Below are positions 7,643 through 15,765 of a DNA stretch of 30,948 nt, one piece after another. This stretch comes from JANXSG01 sp038203935 (GTDB lineage: Bacteria > Armatimonadota > Chthonomonadetes > Chthonomonadales > Chthonomonadaceae). The DNA lies in assembly GCA_038203935.1 (NCBI GenBank), contig JBBRDM010000047.1:1-30948 (forward strand). The letters run 5' to 3'. The translations under genes and the position numbers were made by a program. A model generated the notes under the pieces. The model did not search any database, was not told the DNA's origin, and saw nothing but the letters and a program-made list of their open reading frames with translations. Position 1 is the stretch's first letter, and every line of letters begins with the position of its first letter.

Positions 7643-7663
7643 CTTTGCTCCTAAATTCAAAGT

Positions 7664-7683
7664 GCGGTGAACTTGATCACCGC
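7664..7683 (-). other. Hairpin in the leader of the 59-residue gene
   Basis: GCGGTGA-ACTTGA-TCACCGC is a perfect 7-bp stem about 11 nt upstream of the AGGAG site of the small gene. It could attenuate expression or end pilB transcripts; no clear T-run follows on the minus strand. Confidence 0.35.
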
Positions 7684-7821
7684 GTTTTGGAAAATAATAT
7701 GTAAAACGCTTCATGTTGCAGCGTGATAACTACTTATTCCTAACTTTAGCCTTTAGCAGTGCCATAGGAAGTACTAGTTTCCTTTAAAGATGGCGGCAGA
7801 CAGTCATTTTCAATAACTTTT

Positions 7822-9585
7822 CTATGCGACGCGCAGAATATTCGGTTCTTTGGTCCCGGCCGGTTTATCTATTGGCACATGGGAGGTATCGAAGAACACC
7901 ACTCTGCTCACTTCGCCAAGGGAAGTTTCTCCGCTCAGCACTCGCTCAATAGCTGCATGCTGCAGTGTCTGATATCCATACTCCTCTGCAAGGGCGCGCA
8001 CGCTGTCCATAGGTTCGTGGGCTGCGATCGCATGCTGTATCGCCTGTGGAGCAGGGAATATCTCGTGCACCGCCACTCTGCCTTTGTAACCGGTGTTCAT
8101 GCAGGCAGCACATCCGCCCGGACGCCAAATATGTTCGGCCTGCGATTTTTTTAAACCCATGGTGAGAAGCTCTTGTTCGCTGGGCTTATACTTCGTTTTA
8201 CAGTGCGGGCATAGAATCCGCACCAGTCGCTGTGCCGTAATGCCAATTAGCGCGGAACTCAACAGGAAAGGCTCTATACCCATATCAATGAGGCGCGGAA
8301 TGGCGCTGGAAGCATCATTGCAGTGCAGGGTACTGAGCACCAGATGCCCGGTGAGCGCTGCCCGTATCGCCGTTTCTGCTGTTTCCTTATCCCGGATTTC
8401 GCCAACCATAATGATATCCGGATCCTGCCGCAGAATTGATCTCAATTGTGCTGAAAAAGTAAGTCCCAGCTTCTCGCTCATCTGCGACTGATTTATCCCG
8501 TCGATGTCATATTCCACCGGGTCTTCACAGGTCATGATGTTGTTGGAAACTTTTCTTAATTGGTTAAGACTGGCGTAGAGCGTGGTCGTTTTTCCGCTTC
8601 CGGTTGGACCCGTCACCAGAATCAATCCATAGGGCTTATTGATCATATCCTGATACATCGTCAGGTTATGTTCACTAAAGCCAAGCGCTGGGAGCTGCTG
8701 CAGGGCTACATTTTTATCCAGAAGCCGGATTACAATTCTCTGGCCGTGATAGTTTGGCAGTACGGAAACGCGCATGTCTACAGATTTGCCGTCAAACTTC
8801 ATATTCAGCCGGCCGTCCTGAGGGGTGCGGTATTCCACGATGTCGAGATGTGCCAGCACTTTGATTCTTGCAATCAAGGGCGCTTTAAGTTTGACAGGAA
8901 TATCATGGACGCGTATAAGCTGGCCATCCACACGATAGCGAATTTCGATACGATCTTTGCGCGGTTCAATGTGTATGTCGCTAGCATGCATACGTAAAGC
9001 ATCTTCAAATATCTGGTTGACCAGTCCCACTACCGGTCGAATATCGGTCTCGGTGAGCACGGTTTCGCCAACTTCGGAAGCGCCGGAATCGCTTCCGAAC
9101 TCGTCCATTGCATCGTTCACATATCGATGCAGAGCCTGAGAATGGGAGTCATCCACTCCAAAATTGTTGACGATTGCTTCGACGATTCGCTCTTCGGAAG
9201 CCAGAACAGGTTCGACGCGCATCTTGGTGATATTTCGAACCATATCGATGATATCGATGTCGTCGGTATCCCGCATAGCGATGAGGAGGCGGCCATCCTT
9301 GATCTGCACGGGAATCAGCATATTGATGCGGCAGACCTTCTCCGGAAGCAGCGAAACTACTTCAGGATCGGGAGGAGCGCTTTGAAGCTGCCAGGCTGCG
9401 ACTCCTTTTTGCATGGCGCAAACTTGCAGCAGACGCTCTTCTGTCAGCAGTCCACTTTGGATGAGAATCTGGCCCAGCGGCTGAAACTTCTCACGCTGTA
9501 CCGCCATCACTCCATCGAGCTGGTCTTTGGTGATCAGCCGTTGTGCCACCAGAATCTCGCCTAATCGTTGTCTTGAGAAAACCAT
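7822..9585 (-). CDS. pilB: Type IV pilus / type II secretion assembly ATPase (PilB/GspE family)
   Basis: A 587-residue hexameric ATPase that powers pilin assembly at the inner membrane. An MshEN-type N-terminal domain (LGEILVAQRLITKDQLDGVM, then LGQILIQSGLLTEERL) precedes the N2E region (ASDIHIEPR, YRVDG). Walker A is GPTGSGKTTTLY (about 326-337), followed by the Asp box CEDPVEYDIDGINQ, Walker B DPDIIMVGEIRD (388-399) and the His box STLHCNDA. A tetracysteine zinc site (CPHC about 459-462, CAAC 492-495) marks the PilB/GspE type rather than the retraction ATPase PilT. The ATG at 9585 is preferred to the GTG one codon upstream because GGAGG (complement of 9590-9594) would abut the GTG. No platform protein, PilT or pilin gene is adjacent, so pilus versus secretion use is unresolved. 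Confidence 0.93.
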   Translation of the reverse strand: MVFSRQRLGEILVAQRLITKDQLDGVMAVQREKFQPLGQILIQSGLLTEERLLQVCAMQKGVAAWQLQSAPPDPEVVSLLPEKVCRINMLIPVQIKDGRLLIAMRDTDDIDIIDMVRNITKMRVEPVLASEERIVEAIVNNFGVDDSHSQALHRYVNDAMDEFGSDSGASEVGETVLTETDIRPVVGLVNQIFEDALRMHASDIHIEPRKDRIEIRYRVDGQLIRVHDIPVKLKAPLIARIKVLAHLDIVEYRTPQDGRLNMKFDGKSVDMRVSVLPNYHGQRIVIRLLDKNVALQQLPALGFSEHNLTMYQDMINKPYGLILVTGPTGSGKTTTLYASLNQLRKVSNNIMTCEDPVEYDIDGINQSQMSEKLGLTFSAQLRSILRQDPDIIMVGEIRDKETAETAIRAALTGHLVLSTLHCNDASSAIPRLIDMGIEPFLLSSALIGITAQRLVRILCPHCKTKYKPSEQELLTMGLKKSQAEHIWRPGGCAACMNTGYKGRVAVHEIFPAPQAIQHAIAAHEPMDSVRALAEEYGYQTLQHAAIERVLSGETSLGEVSRVVFFDTSHVPIDKPAGTKEPNILRVA

Positions 9586-9745
9586 CACGCCTCCGAATAT
9601 TCAGTTCATGTAGAGAATTCAGAAATTATTGACCCCGAGTATTTTGGCGGGGTTGAGCGTGTGAATTATCGGTGTGAATTTGCAGGATATTTAGACTTAT
9701 AGCCCGTCTGTATAAATTTAAATGAGGATATGCTGACGTTCCATG

Positions 9746-9780
9746 TTCTGCTGCGTCCTGCACAATCAGGAACAGCAGAA
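9746..9780. other. Nested hairpin
   Basis: TTCTGCTG (9746-9753) pairs with CAGCAGAA (9773-9780), and inside it TCCTG (9756-9760) pairs with CAGGA (9767-9771), giving 13 bp with a small internal loop and a CACAAT apex. No T-run follows. It may be a structured RNA or a remnant of a repeat. Confidence 0.4.
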
Positions 9781-10065
9781 GCAGATTTACCGTCATTGCA
9801 AAGAACTGAGTTACTGCTGCCTCCCCTGGATCCAGCTATTGTCAGCTGCGATAGATTGAAGAGTATCTGATGCTGCGCAGGAGAGCAGTTCCCATAATCA
9901 AATCACTCATAGCTTTCATAAGCGTTCTTATCATGGATATTAACGAATCGGCAATGCAATATAGCGTCTGCAGAAAAAATCTTTGAGCTTGCTTAAGTAA
10001 TCTGCGGATAAAAAATCTGAAGTATTCCCGATGAGGATATTTAATATGCGAAAGATTTAAAAGCA

Positions 10066-10105
10066 TTTTATCCACAGATTACTCAGATTAACACAGATTA
10101 CATTG
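10066..10105 (+). repeat. Dispersed-type CACAGATTA repeat
   Basis: The element reads TTTATCCACAGATTACTCAG and continues with ATTAACACAGATTACA; the heptamer ACAGATT or CAGATTA recurs about every 9 bp. Sequences of this kind are common as intergenic repeats in several bacterial phyla. Only one full copy is in the window. Confidence 0.5.
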
Positions 10106-10461
10106 GTTCAATCATACAGGCTACAGCATCCCGAAAAATTTTCATATCCTCTTACGAAACTGATTGGCTGCGTAACATGAGTTAGTATTTCTATTTCAAA
10201 GTTTTTAATGGTAATTCAGAGTTACAGCAAACTCCATGAAGCAGGATTTTTGCTGTCGAATGGCAGCCTGGTAATAGATAGGAATCGACTGGGAATAACC
10301 GATGGAGAAGCACAAGTAATTGGATATTTGCGATCAGGCATTTCTCAAAAACGCTATCTATGCAGGACTTCACCCATTTATTCTTGAACTGACGAGATAA
10401 TTCGTGTGTGTAAAGTAAGTCATTAAGCAAGTCGATGGCATTTTCATCGAGAGGAAATTCT

Positions 10462-12504
10462 ATGTTCAAAAACTGCATGATTGTGTGTGCAATTTGCCTT
10501 TTAATACCTGCAGCAGCTTTCGCGGATCAAACTACGCAGGATTCGTTGAGACAGGATATCGAGTCCGCCAGGAAAAAAGTTTATCCAGCGCTTGTAAACA
10601 TATCCGTAGTAACACGCTACTACAACGGAGGACGCGCCCAGAAAGCGCCTGCCGGCGGAAGCGGCGTGATTGTTTCGCCAGATGGCGTTGTCCTTACAAA
10701 CTACCATGTAGCGGGTAACACCACACATATCACCTGTACGATGACGAATGGAGAGGTGCTGGATGCTAAAGTGGTGACTCACGACCCTCTGAGTGATCTA
10801 AGCGTACTGCGCCTCAATCTGGACAGGCGTTCTGATCCGAAATCGCCCCTGCCTTTTGCATCGCTTGGAAACTCTGATGCGCTCCAGGTAGGAGACTATG
10901 TACTCGCGATGGGTAATCCGATGATGCTCTCATCCTCTGTGACACTTGGAATCGTCTCGAATACGAAACGTGTTTTTACCGATTTTACGGGCTCCAATCT
11001 GGCAGAAATGGATCTGGATGAAGGTGAAAAGACCGGGCTGTTCACACGATGGATTCAGCACGATGCATTGATTTTGCCAGGAAATTCCGGCGGGCCACTG
11101 GTGAATTTGAAAGGGGAAGTAGTAGGCATCAATGAGCTGGGAGGCGGAGGAGTCGGCTTTGCGATTCCTTCTACGATCGTCAGTCAAATTTTAAAGCAGG
11201 CGCTGGAACATGGAACTATTTCTCGCGGGTGGCTAGGGCTGACTTTTCTCCCAGTCAGCAAACTTGGAAGAGATACCGGTACCCTCATATCTTCAGTATG
11301 GCCGGGTTCACCGGCAGAAAAATCAAAAATATCTCCTGGTGATATCCTGCTTTCAATAAACTCGGAGCCTGCTACCGCCCGATTTTTCGAAGAGATACCA
11401 TTAATATATCAGCGCATCGCCAGCCAACCCGTTGGCTCGTCCATTAAACTCTCCCTGCTGCATAAAGGCATGCCCGAGACCTTAGAGCTAACCATCGCTC
11501 CGATGGAACGCTCGCTGGGCACCGAGGAAGAGGAGCGTGACATGGGGGTCACGGTACGCGATATCACCGATACTATGGCGCTGGAAGAACACTTTCCGAA
11601 TAAGGATGGAGCGCTTGTAACCGGGGTGCGTCCGGGATTCCCTTTTGAAGCAGCACAGCCGCCTATTCAGCCAGGAGATGTTATTCTATCGGTCGGCGGA
11701 GCAGCCACCCCTAATCCGGATGCTTTCAGGAAAGCGTTGAAAACAGTCAATATGCAGGAGTTTGTCGTTGCGATTCGAAGAGAAAAAGAAAATCTGCTCA
11801 CCGTAGTGAAAGTGAAATCAGATAAATCAAACGCAGAAGGCACCGAGCTCCCCAAGGCCTGGCTTGGTGTAAAGACGCAGGTGCTGACCCCGGAAGTCGC
11901 CAAAGCGATGCATATTACGGATGGCAAAGGTTTTCGAATTACGGAAGTATATCCCTATACAGAAGCGGCAAAATCCGGTTTTAAAATCGGGGATATTATA
12001 ACGGCAGTAAATAAAGATAAATTGAAATCGTTCCGGCCGCAGGATTCCGAGGACCTGAAACGATTGGTGGAGGAACTGAGCATAGGTGATAAGGCCGATG
12101 TTACAATTCTGCGTGAAGGTAAATCACAGAAGCTGCAGGTCAGCATGGAAGCCGTCCCAACCTCGTCCGACCAGGCAGCAAAATCGCAGGATAAAGAGTT
12201 CGAGTACAGTGTGCGCGATATACTGCCGATGGATAGGATGGAAAAATCTTGGAAAAAAGATCAGGCTGGCGTACTCGTAACGGATGTGGCTGCGGGTGGA
12301 TCTGCCAGCATTGCCGGCCTGCAGGTGGATGATCTTATTTTAGCAATGAACGATGCAGCGATTGAGAATATCGATCAATTCGATAAAGAACTGAAGAACA
12401 TCGCTGCAAAAAAACCTAAAATTATTCAGATATTCCTTCGTCGCGATCAACAGACTCATTTTGTTTTCATAGAACCAGATTGGCAGAAAACTGCAGGAAA
12501 ATAG
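10462..12504 (+). CDS. HtrA/DegP-like serine protease with four PDZ domains
   Basis: A 680-residue exported protease for envelope protein quality control or regulated proteolysis. The ATG at 10462 is chosen because GAGAGGA lies about 7 nt upstream and it yields a signal peptide (NCMIVCAICLLIPAAAFA). The trypsin-fold domain carries the full triad: His82 in LTNYHVAG, Asp112 in DPLSDLSVL and Ser209 in LPGNSGGPL. Four PDZ-like regions follow, opening near RGWLGLTF (about 255), MGVTVRDI (about 360), AWLGVKTQ (about 465) and YSVRDILP (about 585). DegP and DegQ have two PDZ domains, so four is unusual. An inactive paralog lies 18 bp downstream on the same strand, so the two are probably one operon. 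The trigger and substrates are unknown. Confidence 0.92.
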   Translation: MFKNCMIVCAICLLIPAAAFADQTTQDSLRQDIESARKKVYPALVNISVVTRYYNGGRAQKAPAGGSGVIVSPDGVVLTNYHVAGNTTHITCTMTNGEVLDAKVVTHDPLSDLSVLRLNLDRRSDPKSPLPFASLGNSDALQVGDYVLAMGNPMMLSSSVTLGIVSNTKRVFTDFTGSNLAEMDLDEGEKTGLFTRWIQHDALILPGNSGGPLVNLKGEVVGINELGGGGVGFAIPSTIVSQILKQALEHGTISRGWLGLTFLPVSKLGRDTGTLISSVWPGSPAEKSKISPGDILLSINSEPATARFFEEIPLIYQRIASQPVGSSIKLSLLHKGMPETLELTIAPMERSLGTEEEERDMGVTVRDITDTMALEEHFPNKDGALVTGVRPGFPFEAAQPPIQPGDVILSVGGAATPNPDAFRKALKTVNMQEFVVAIRREKENLLTVVKVKSDKSNAEGTELPKAWLGVKTQVLTPEVAKAMHITDGKGFRITEVYPYTEAAKSGFKIGDIITAVNKDKLKSFRPQDSEDLKRLVEELSIGDKADVTILREGKSQKLQVSMEAVPTSSDQAAKSQDKEFEYSVRDILPMDRMEKSWKKDQAGVLVTDVAAGGSASIAGLQVDDLILAMNDAAIENIDQFDKELKNIAAKKPKIIQIFLRRDQQTHFVFIEPDWQKTAGK

Positions 12505-12522
12505 AACGAAGGGATTTCCAAC

Positions 12523-13425
12523 ATGAAACGAATAGTTACCAGCCTCTGTTTCGCTGCCCTGTTAGGCAGCGGGGCGCTGGCACATGGCGCGGATGATGAA
12601 TCGGCACAGCTTCAGAGCATCGTCAGCAAAATCAGCCCGGCGGTCGTCACGGTGCGGGCCCTGCTCAAAATGCAGGGCGGGGCGGGCGGGCAAGGCCGAG
12701 ATATGGAATCCCGTATCGAACTGCATGGAATTGTGGTGGGTACCGATGGGCTGGTAATGATCTCTAACCTTCCATTTTCGCCCGCCAGCGCACTGGGTAT
12801 GTTTGGCGGCGGCCCGGGCGGCGAAGGAAATGAAGCAAAAGCTACGCCTTCAGACATTAAAGTGATTTTTGAGCAGGAGGATAAGGAGTATTCCGCTTTT
12901 CTGGCAGCTACAGACAGCAAGCTAAATCTCGCCTTCATCAAAATCGAAGATCTAAGTGATAAAAAATTGACTATTGCCGATTTCAGCAAGACTAATTCTA
13001 CCACAATTGGGCAGCGCATTATTTCCGTTTCGCGGCTTCAAAAAGGCTACGACTATGCGCCATATTTTGAGACTTCCCGCATCAATGGTGAGATCGATAA
13101 ACCTCGTAAAGCCTGGTTGATAGAAGGGAAAATCTCCGAATTCGGGCTTCCAGTTTTCGATATGAATGGGGAGGTTATTGGAGCGCTGACAACCATTCAG
13201 GCAGGCGCGAAAAACGAATCGAATGATCAGTCGGAGATGTTTGGAATGGTGATGCGGATGCTGACCGGAAGCGGCGGATTATTGCGGCCGTTTGTTCTGC
13301 CCTCGCCGGTTGTAAATGCGCTGATTGGCCAGGCACGCATCAAAGCGGTGGCCGTGGCGGCCGAAAGAGCGAAAATTAAAACTGCTAAACCAATTCCCGT
13401 CGTTCCAAAGAAAGCCGCTAAGTAG
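12523..13425 (+). CDS. Inactive trypsin-fold (HtrA-like) protein lacking the catalytic triad
   Basis: A 300-residue exported protein with signal peptide (RIVTSLCFAALLGSGALAHG). It follows the HtrA fold in order: ISPAVVTVRA, GIVVGTDGLVMISNLPF, SKLNLAFIKIED, then EFGLPVFDMNGEVIGALTTI and PSPVVNALI. Each catalytic position is changed: the His site reads ISNLPF instead of TNxHV, the Asp site reads KLNLAFI, and the Ser site reads EFGLPVFD instead of GNSGGPL. A glycine-rich insert (MFGGGPGGEG) lies near residue 90-100 and there is no PDZ domain; the tail is basic (RAKIKTAKPIPVVPKKAAK). The ribosome site GAAGGGA is 9 nt before the ATG. The frame is intact, so it is a pseudoprotease rather than a pseudogene, probably an adaptor, inhibitor or scaffold for the upstream protease. 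Confidence 0.85.
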   Translation: MKRIVTSLCFAALLGSGALAHGADDESAQLQSIVSKISPAVVTVRALLKMQGGAGGQGRDMESRIELHGIVVGTDGLVMISNLPFSPASALGMFGGGPGGEGNEAKATPSDIKVIFEQEDKEYSAFLAATDSKLNLAFIKIEDLSDKKLTIADFSKTNSTTIGQRIISVSRLQKGYDYAPYFETSRINGEIDKPRKAWLIEGKISEFGLPVFDMNGEVIGALTTIQAGAKNESNDQSEMFGMVMRMLTGSGGLLRPFVLPSPVVNALIGQARIKAVAVAAERAKIKTAKPIPVVPKKAAK

Positions 13426-13436
13426 CTCCATAAGTG

Positions 13437-13483
13437 TTCAATCCTTCTTCCACATTGAATTTGACAGTGGGAGAAGGATTGAA
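13437..13483 (+). terminator. Terminator of the protease operon
   Basis: Arms 13437-13453 and 13467-13483 pair at 16 of 17 positions (TTCAATCCTTCTTCCAC against GTGGGAGAAGGATTGAA), 12 bp after the stop codon. A short TTATCGTTTC tail follows, so it is a rho-independent type with a weak T-tract. Confidence 0.7.
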
Positions 13484-13605
13484 TTATCGTTTCACTATGG
13501 CAGTTCAAAATAATAGATACCTGATCAGGAAGCAGCGCTTCTCAATCCAGCCAAGTTACAGACACTAAAGAGCTATTTTTCCAGCGTATATATGCGAATA
13601 TTCTC

Positions 13606-14709
13606 TCATGTATCCAGCTGATCACCGGGCAGCCCCAGCGGGAGCGGAGCGGGTCGAGCACAGGTTGTTTTCATATCGTATCGGGAGCCGGAAGCAGCGG
13701 CATCATGGAAACCGTGCATTGCTTCGAGCACATGGTTCGCAAGCTGCCCGCTCGCCCGATGTGCCCTGCCGGACTGAATAGCATAGGCCATATCGGCCAC
13801 CCCAATACCTCGGCTATTTTCCGCGAAGCCATGTGAATGAGGTATTTCTGTCCAGTCGGAAGCGCCTTTTCGACGCAGCCGCACAGAACCGCCAAAACCA
13901 TTCGGATCCGGCACACTGAGCGATCCTTCCGAACCATAGATCTCGATGCATGGAAGCTGCGCATGCCAAACATCGAAGCTGGTGACTATAGTTCCGATAG
14001 CGCCATTTGCAAAATTCATTATTCCCGCAATATGTGTGGGAACATCTACAGTAATCTTGCTGCCGTATTTGGGCTTGCTGGTGATAGTTCGTTCCGGAAA
14101 TGTCACCCGGGTGCTTCCCACCACACTGTTAATAGGGCCGATGAGAGCGATGAGCGCAGTAAGGTAGTACGGCCCCATATCGAACATCGGGCCGCCGCCT
14201 GTCTTATAGTAAAATTCAGGATCAGGGTGCCAGCTCTCGTGTCCGTGGCAGAGCATGTTTGCTGTGGCGCCAATCGGCTCTCCTATCCAGCCGTCGTCGA
14301 TCAGTTTGCGGCATGTCTGAATGCCCGCGCCAAGAAATGTATCCGGCGCTGCTCCCACGCGCAGATTTTTGCCAGCGGCGATATCCAGCAGTTCCTGCCC
14401 CTGGGCGCGCGTTATGGATAGCGGCTTCTCTACATGGGTATGTTTTCCTGCAAGCAGCGCGGATTTGCAGACATCATGATGCGCAATAGGTATTGTCAGG
14501 TTGACGACAATCTCAATTTCAGGATCGCTGAGAAGCTCCTGTACCGTGCATGCTTTAGCAATTCCATGCTCTTCTGCTTTTGCTTTCGCACGGTCCAAAT
14601 CTATATCCGCACAGGCTGCAATATCGAGTATCTGAAATGTTTTACCCGCCTGAAAATATATACCGCTGATATTTCCGCAGCCTACGATGCCTATTTTAAC
14701 TGGTTTCAT
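13606..14709 (-). CDS. Gfo/Idh/MocA family NAD(P)-dependent oxidoreductase
   Basis: A 367-residue enzyme that probably oxidises or reduces a sugar, inositol or related polyol. The N-terminal Rossmann fold starts with IGIVGCGNISG; the conserved EKP motif (HVEKPLSI, Lys95) and the C-terminal alpha/beta domain with GGGPMFDMGPYYLTALIALIG follow, all typical of the family. Length is normal. The C-terminal end (GFHDAAASG) is also characteristic. An AGGA precedes the ATG by about 12 nt. It is on the same strand as and downstream of the methyltransferase at 14777, separated by 67 bp, so cotranscription is possible. The substrate cannot be deduced; no transporter or kinase is nearby. Confidence 0.92.
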   Translation of the reverse strand: MKPVKIGIVGCGNISGIYFQAGKTFQILDIAACADIDLDRAKAKAEEHGIAKACTVQELLSDPEIEIVVNLTIPIAHHDVCKSALLAGKHTHVEKPLSITRAQGQELLDIAAGKNLRVGAAPDTFLGAGIQTCRKLIDDGWIGEPIGATANMLCHGHESWHPDPEFYYKTGGGPMFDMGPYYLTALIALIGPINSVVGSTRVTFPERTITSKPKYGSKITVDVPTHIAGIMNFANGAIGTIVTSFDVWHAQLPCIEIYGSEGSLSVPDPNGFGGSVRLRRKGASDWTEIPHSHGFAENSRGIGVADMAYAIQSGRAHRASGQLANHVLEAMHGFHDAAASGSRYDMKTTCARPAPLPLGLPGDQLDT

Positions 14710-14776
14710 GAAATGGGTTCCTAATTCGAAAAGTTAAGTTCACATCCGAGAACAATTCGTGAAAGATTTCCACAAT

Positions 14777-15541
14777 TCAGATTGGAATCCCTCCTCGAAC
14801 GATGGATATCCTGTAAAAGAGGCGTCTCCGAACTTGAAAATCTCGTTCTATCTGCAGTCCCAGTGCGGCTGGCATCGACTGATATTCTGCTAGAGAATAG
14901 GCTCGCAGTACAGATGCAGGGCCATCGTGTCTGGTCATGCGGTTCATTCTGGTGATAGTGGAAACGATTCGGAAAAGCAGCCACGCTATTTTTGATCTTT
15001 GCAGGTCATTTACCAGCCATCCACGCCGTGCTACTCGTTCCATCTCACTCAAAGCATGGATACTTCCGTGATAACCGAAGTGGTGGAAAGCGAGTGAGCA
15101 AAGGACATAATCGATGCTTTTGTCGGCGAAAGGAAGCCTGAATGCATCTCCTTGAATCAGGTGAATGTCCTGTAAATCTTTTAACTCCTCCCGGGCAAAT
15201 CGCAAAATTGGCGGGCTGTAGTCGAGACCAATTACTCTTACCGAAACGTGCTCCGAATCCGCCGTCTTCTGGATTGTCTGCAGCATATCTCCTGATCCTG
15301 TCGCAATATCGAGAAAGGTAAAAAAGGGCTGGGAGCTGTCCGTCTCCATTTTGGCGCTTCGAAGCCATTGTCTGACCTGCTGCGATACAATACTTTTACC
15401 GCCAAGATAGCTATTGACACGCTGCACATCTTTCATGCTCTGTCGAAAGTCAGAATAAGGCTGATTTTCATCATCGATGAGTTCTGAAGCATCGATTCGT
15501 TCCGGCGTATCCCAATCGTTCAGACTTTTAAAGAATCTCAT
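14777..15541 (-). CDS. Class I SAM-dependent methyltransferase
   Basis: A 254-residue methyltransferase. SAM motif I is FLDIATGSGDM (about 76-86), the acidic loop is VIGLDYSPP (about 104-111), motif II is IQGDAFRLPF and the next helix is SIDYVLCSLAFHHF. The later part (RGWLVNDLQRSKIAWLLF, RMTRHDGPASVLRAYS) resembles small-molecule methyltransferases found near ketosynthase or type III polyketide genes. The ATG at 15541 is preferred, with GGAAAG about 7 nt upstream; an in-frame TTG at 15559 is the alternative. It is divergently oriented from the ketosynthase gene across 224 bp, which suggests shared control and a shared pathway. O- or C-methylation of a quinone, phenol or polyketide is plausible but unproven. 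Confidence 0.88.
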   Translation of the reverse strand: MRFFKSLNDWDTPERIDASELIDDENQPYSDFRQSMKDVQRVNSYLGGKSIVSQQVRQWLRSAKMETDSSQPFFTFLDIATGSGDMLQTIQKTADSEHVSVRVIGLDYSPPILRFAREELKDLQDIHLIQGDAFRLPFADKSIDYVLCSLAFHHFGYHGSIHALSEMERVARRGWLVNDLQRSKIAWLLFRIVSTITRMNRMTRHDGPASVLRAYSLAEYQSMPAALGLQIERDFQVRRRLFYRISIVRGGIPI

Positions 15542-15573
15542 TTTATGCTTTCCAAACAATCAAGCAGATAATT

Positions 15574-15664
15574 TGAACTTTACTCGAACTCATCGCGTAT
15601 AGCCTATAAGTTCAAAGCATTTATTTTATAATCATGAACTTTGGAACCAGAGAGCCCCGGTTCC
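15574..15664. promoter_or_regulatory. Repeated TGAACTT half-sites in divergent promoter region
   Basis: TGAACTT occurs at 15574-15580 and 15635-15641, and its complement AAGTTCA at 15608-15614. The latter two form an inverted pair around a TATAAT (15627-15632). A perfect inverted repeat GGAACC-N10-GGTTCC follows at 15643-15664. The layout suggests an operator for a regulator acting on the methyltransferase and the ketosynthase/P450 genes; no regulator gene for it is recognised nearby. Confidence 0.4.
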
Positions 15665-15765
15665 GAACTGCAAGTCTGGGTGCAGCCACTTTCTTTGAGC
15701 AGGTCAGATATTCGGTCTCGCTCCATAAAGTATAGCCCCACCACCATGAAGTAAGGGGAGATCTT

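Larger units (their letters stand above)
9604..10445. other. Long non-coding interval between pilB-like and protease genes
   Basis: No convincing gene is seen. The interval holds the upstream regions of two divergent genes, a small CCCCG/CGGGG hairpin (9632-9653), the larger hairpin at 9746-9780 and the repeat at 10066-10105. Minus-strand open frames at 9842-10075 and 10191-10478 show no family likeness, no good ribosome site, and the second overlaps the protease start. Confidence 0.6.

Noticed and set aside
9842..10478. Two minus-strand frames (9842-10075 and 10191-10478) in the long intergenic interval
   Set aside because: No domain, no good ribosome site, unusual composition; the second runs into the supported start of the protease gene on the other strand.
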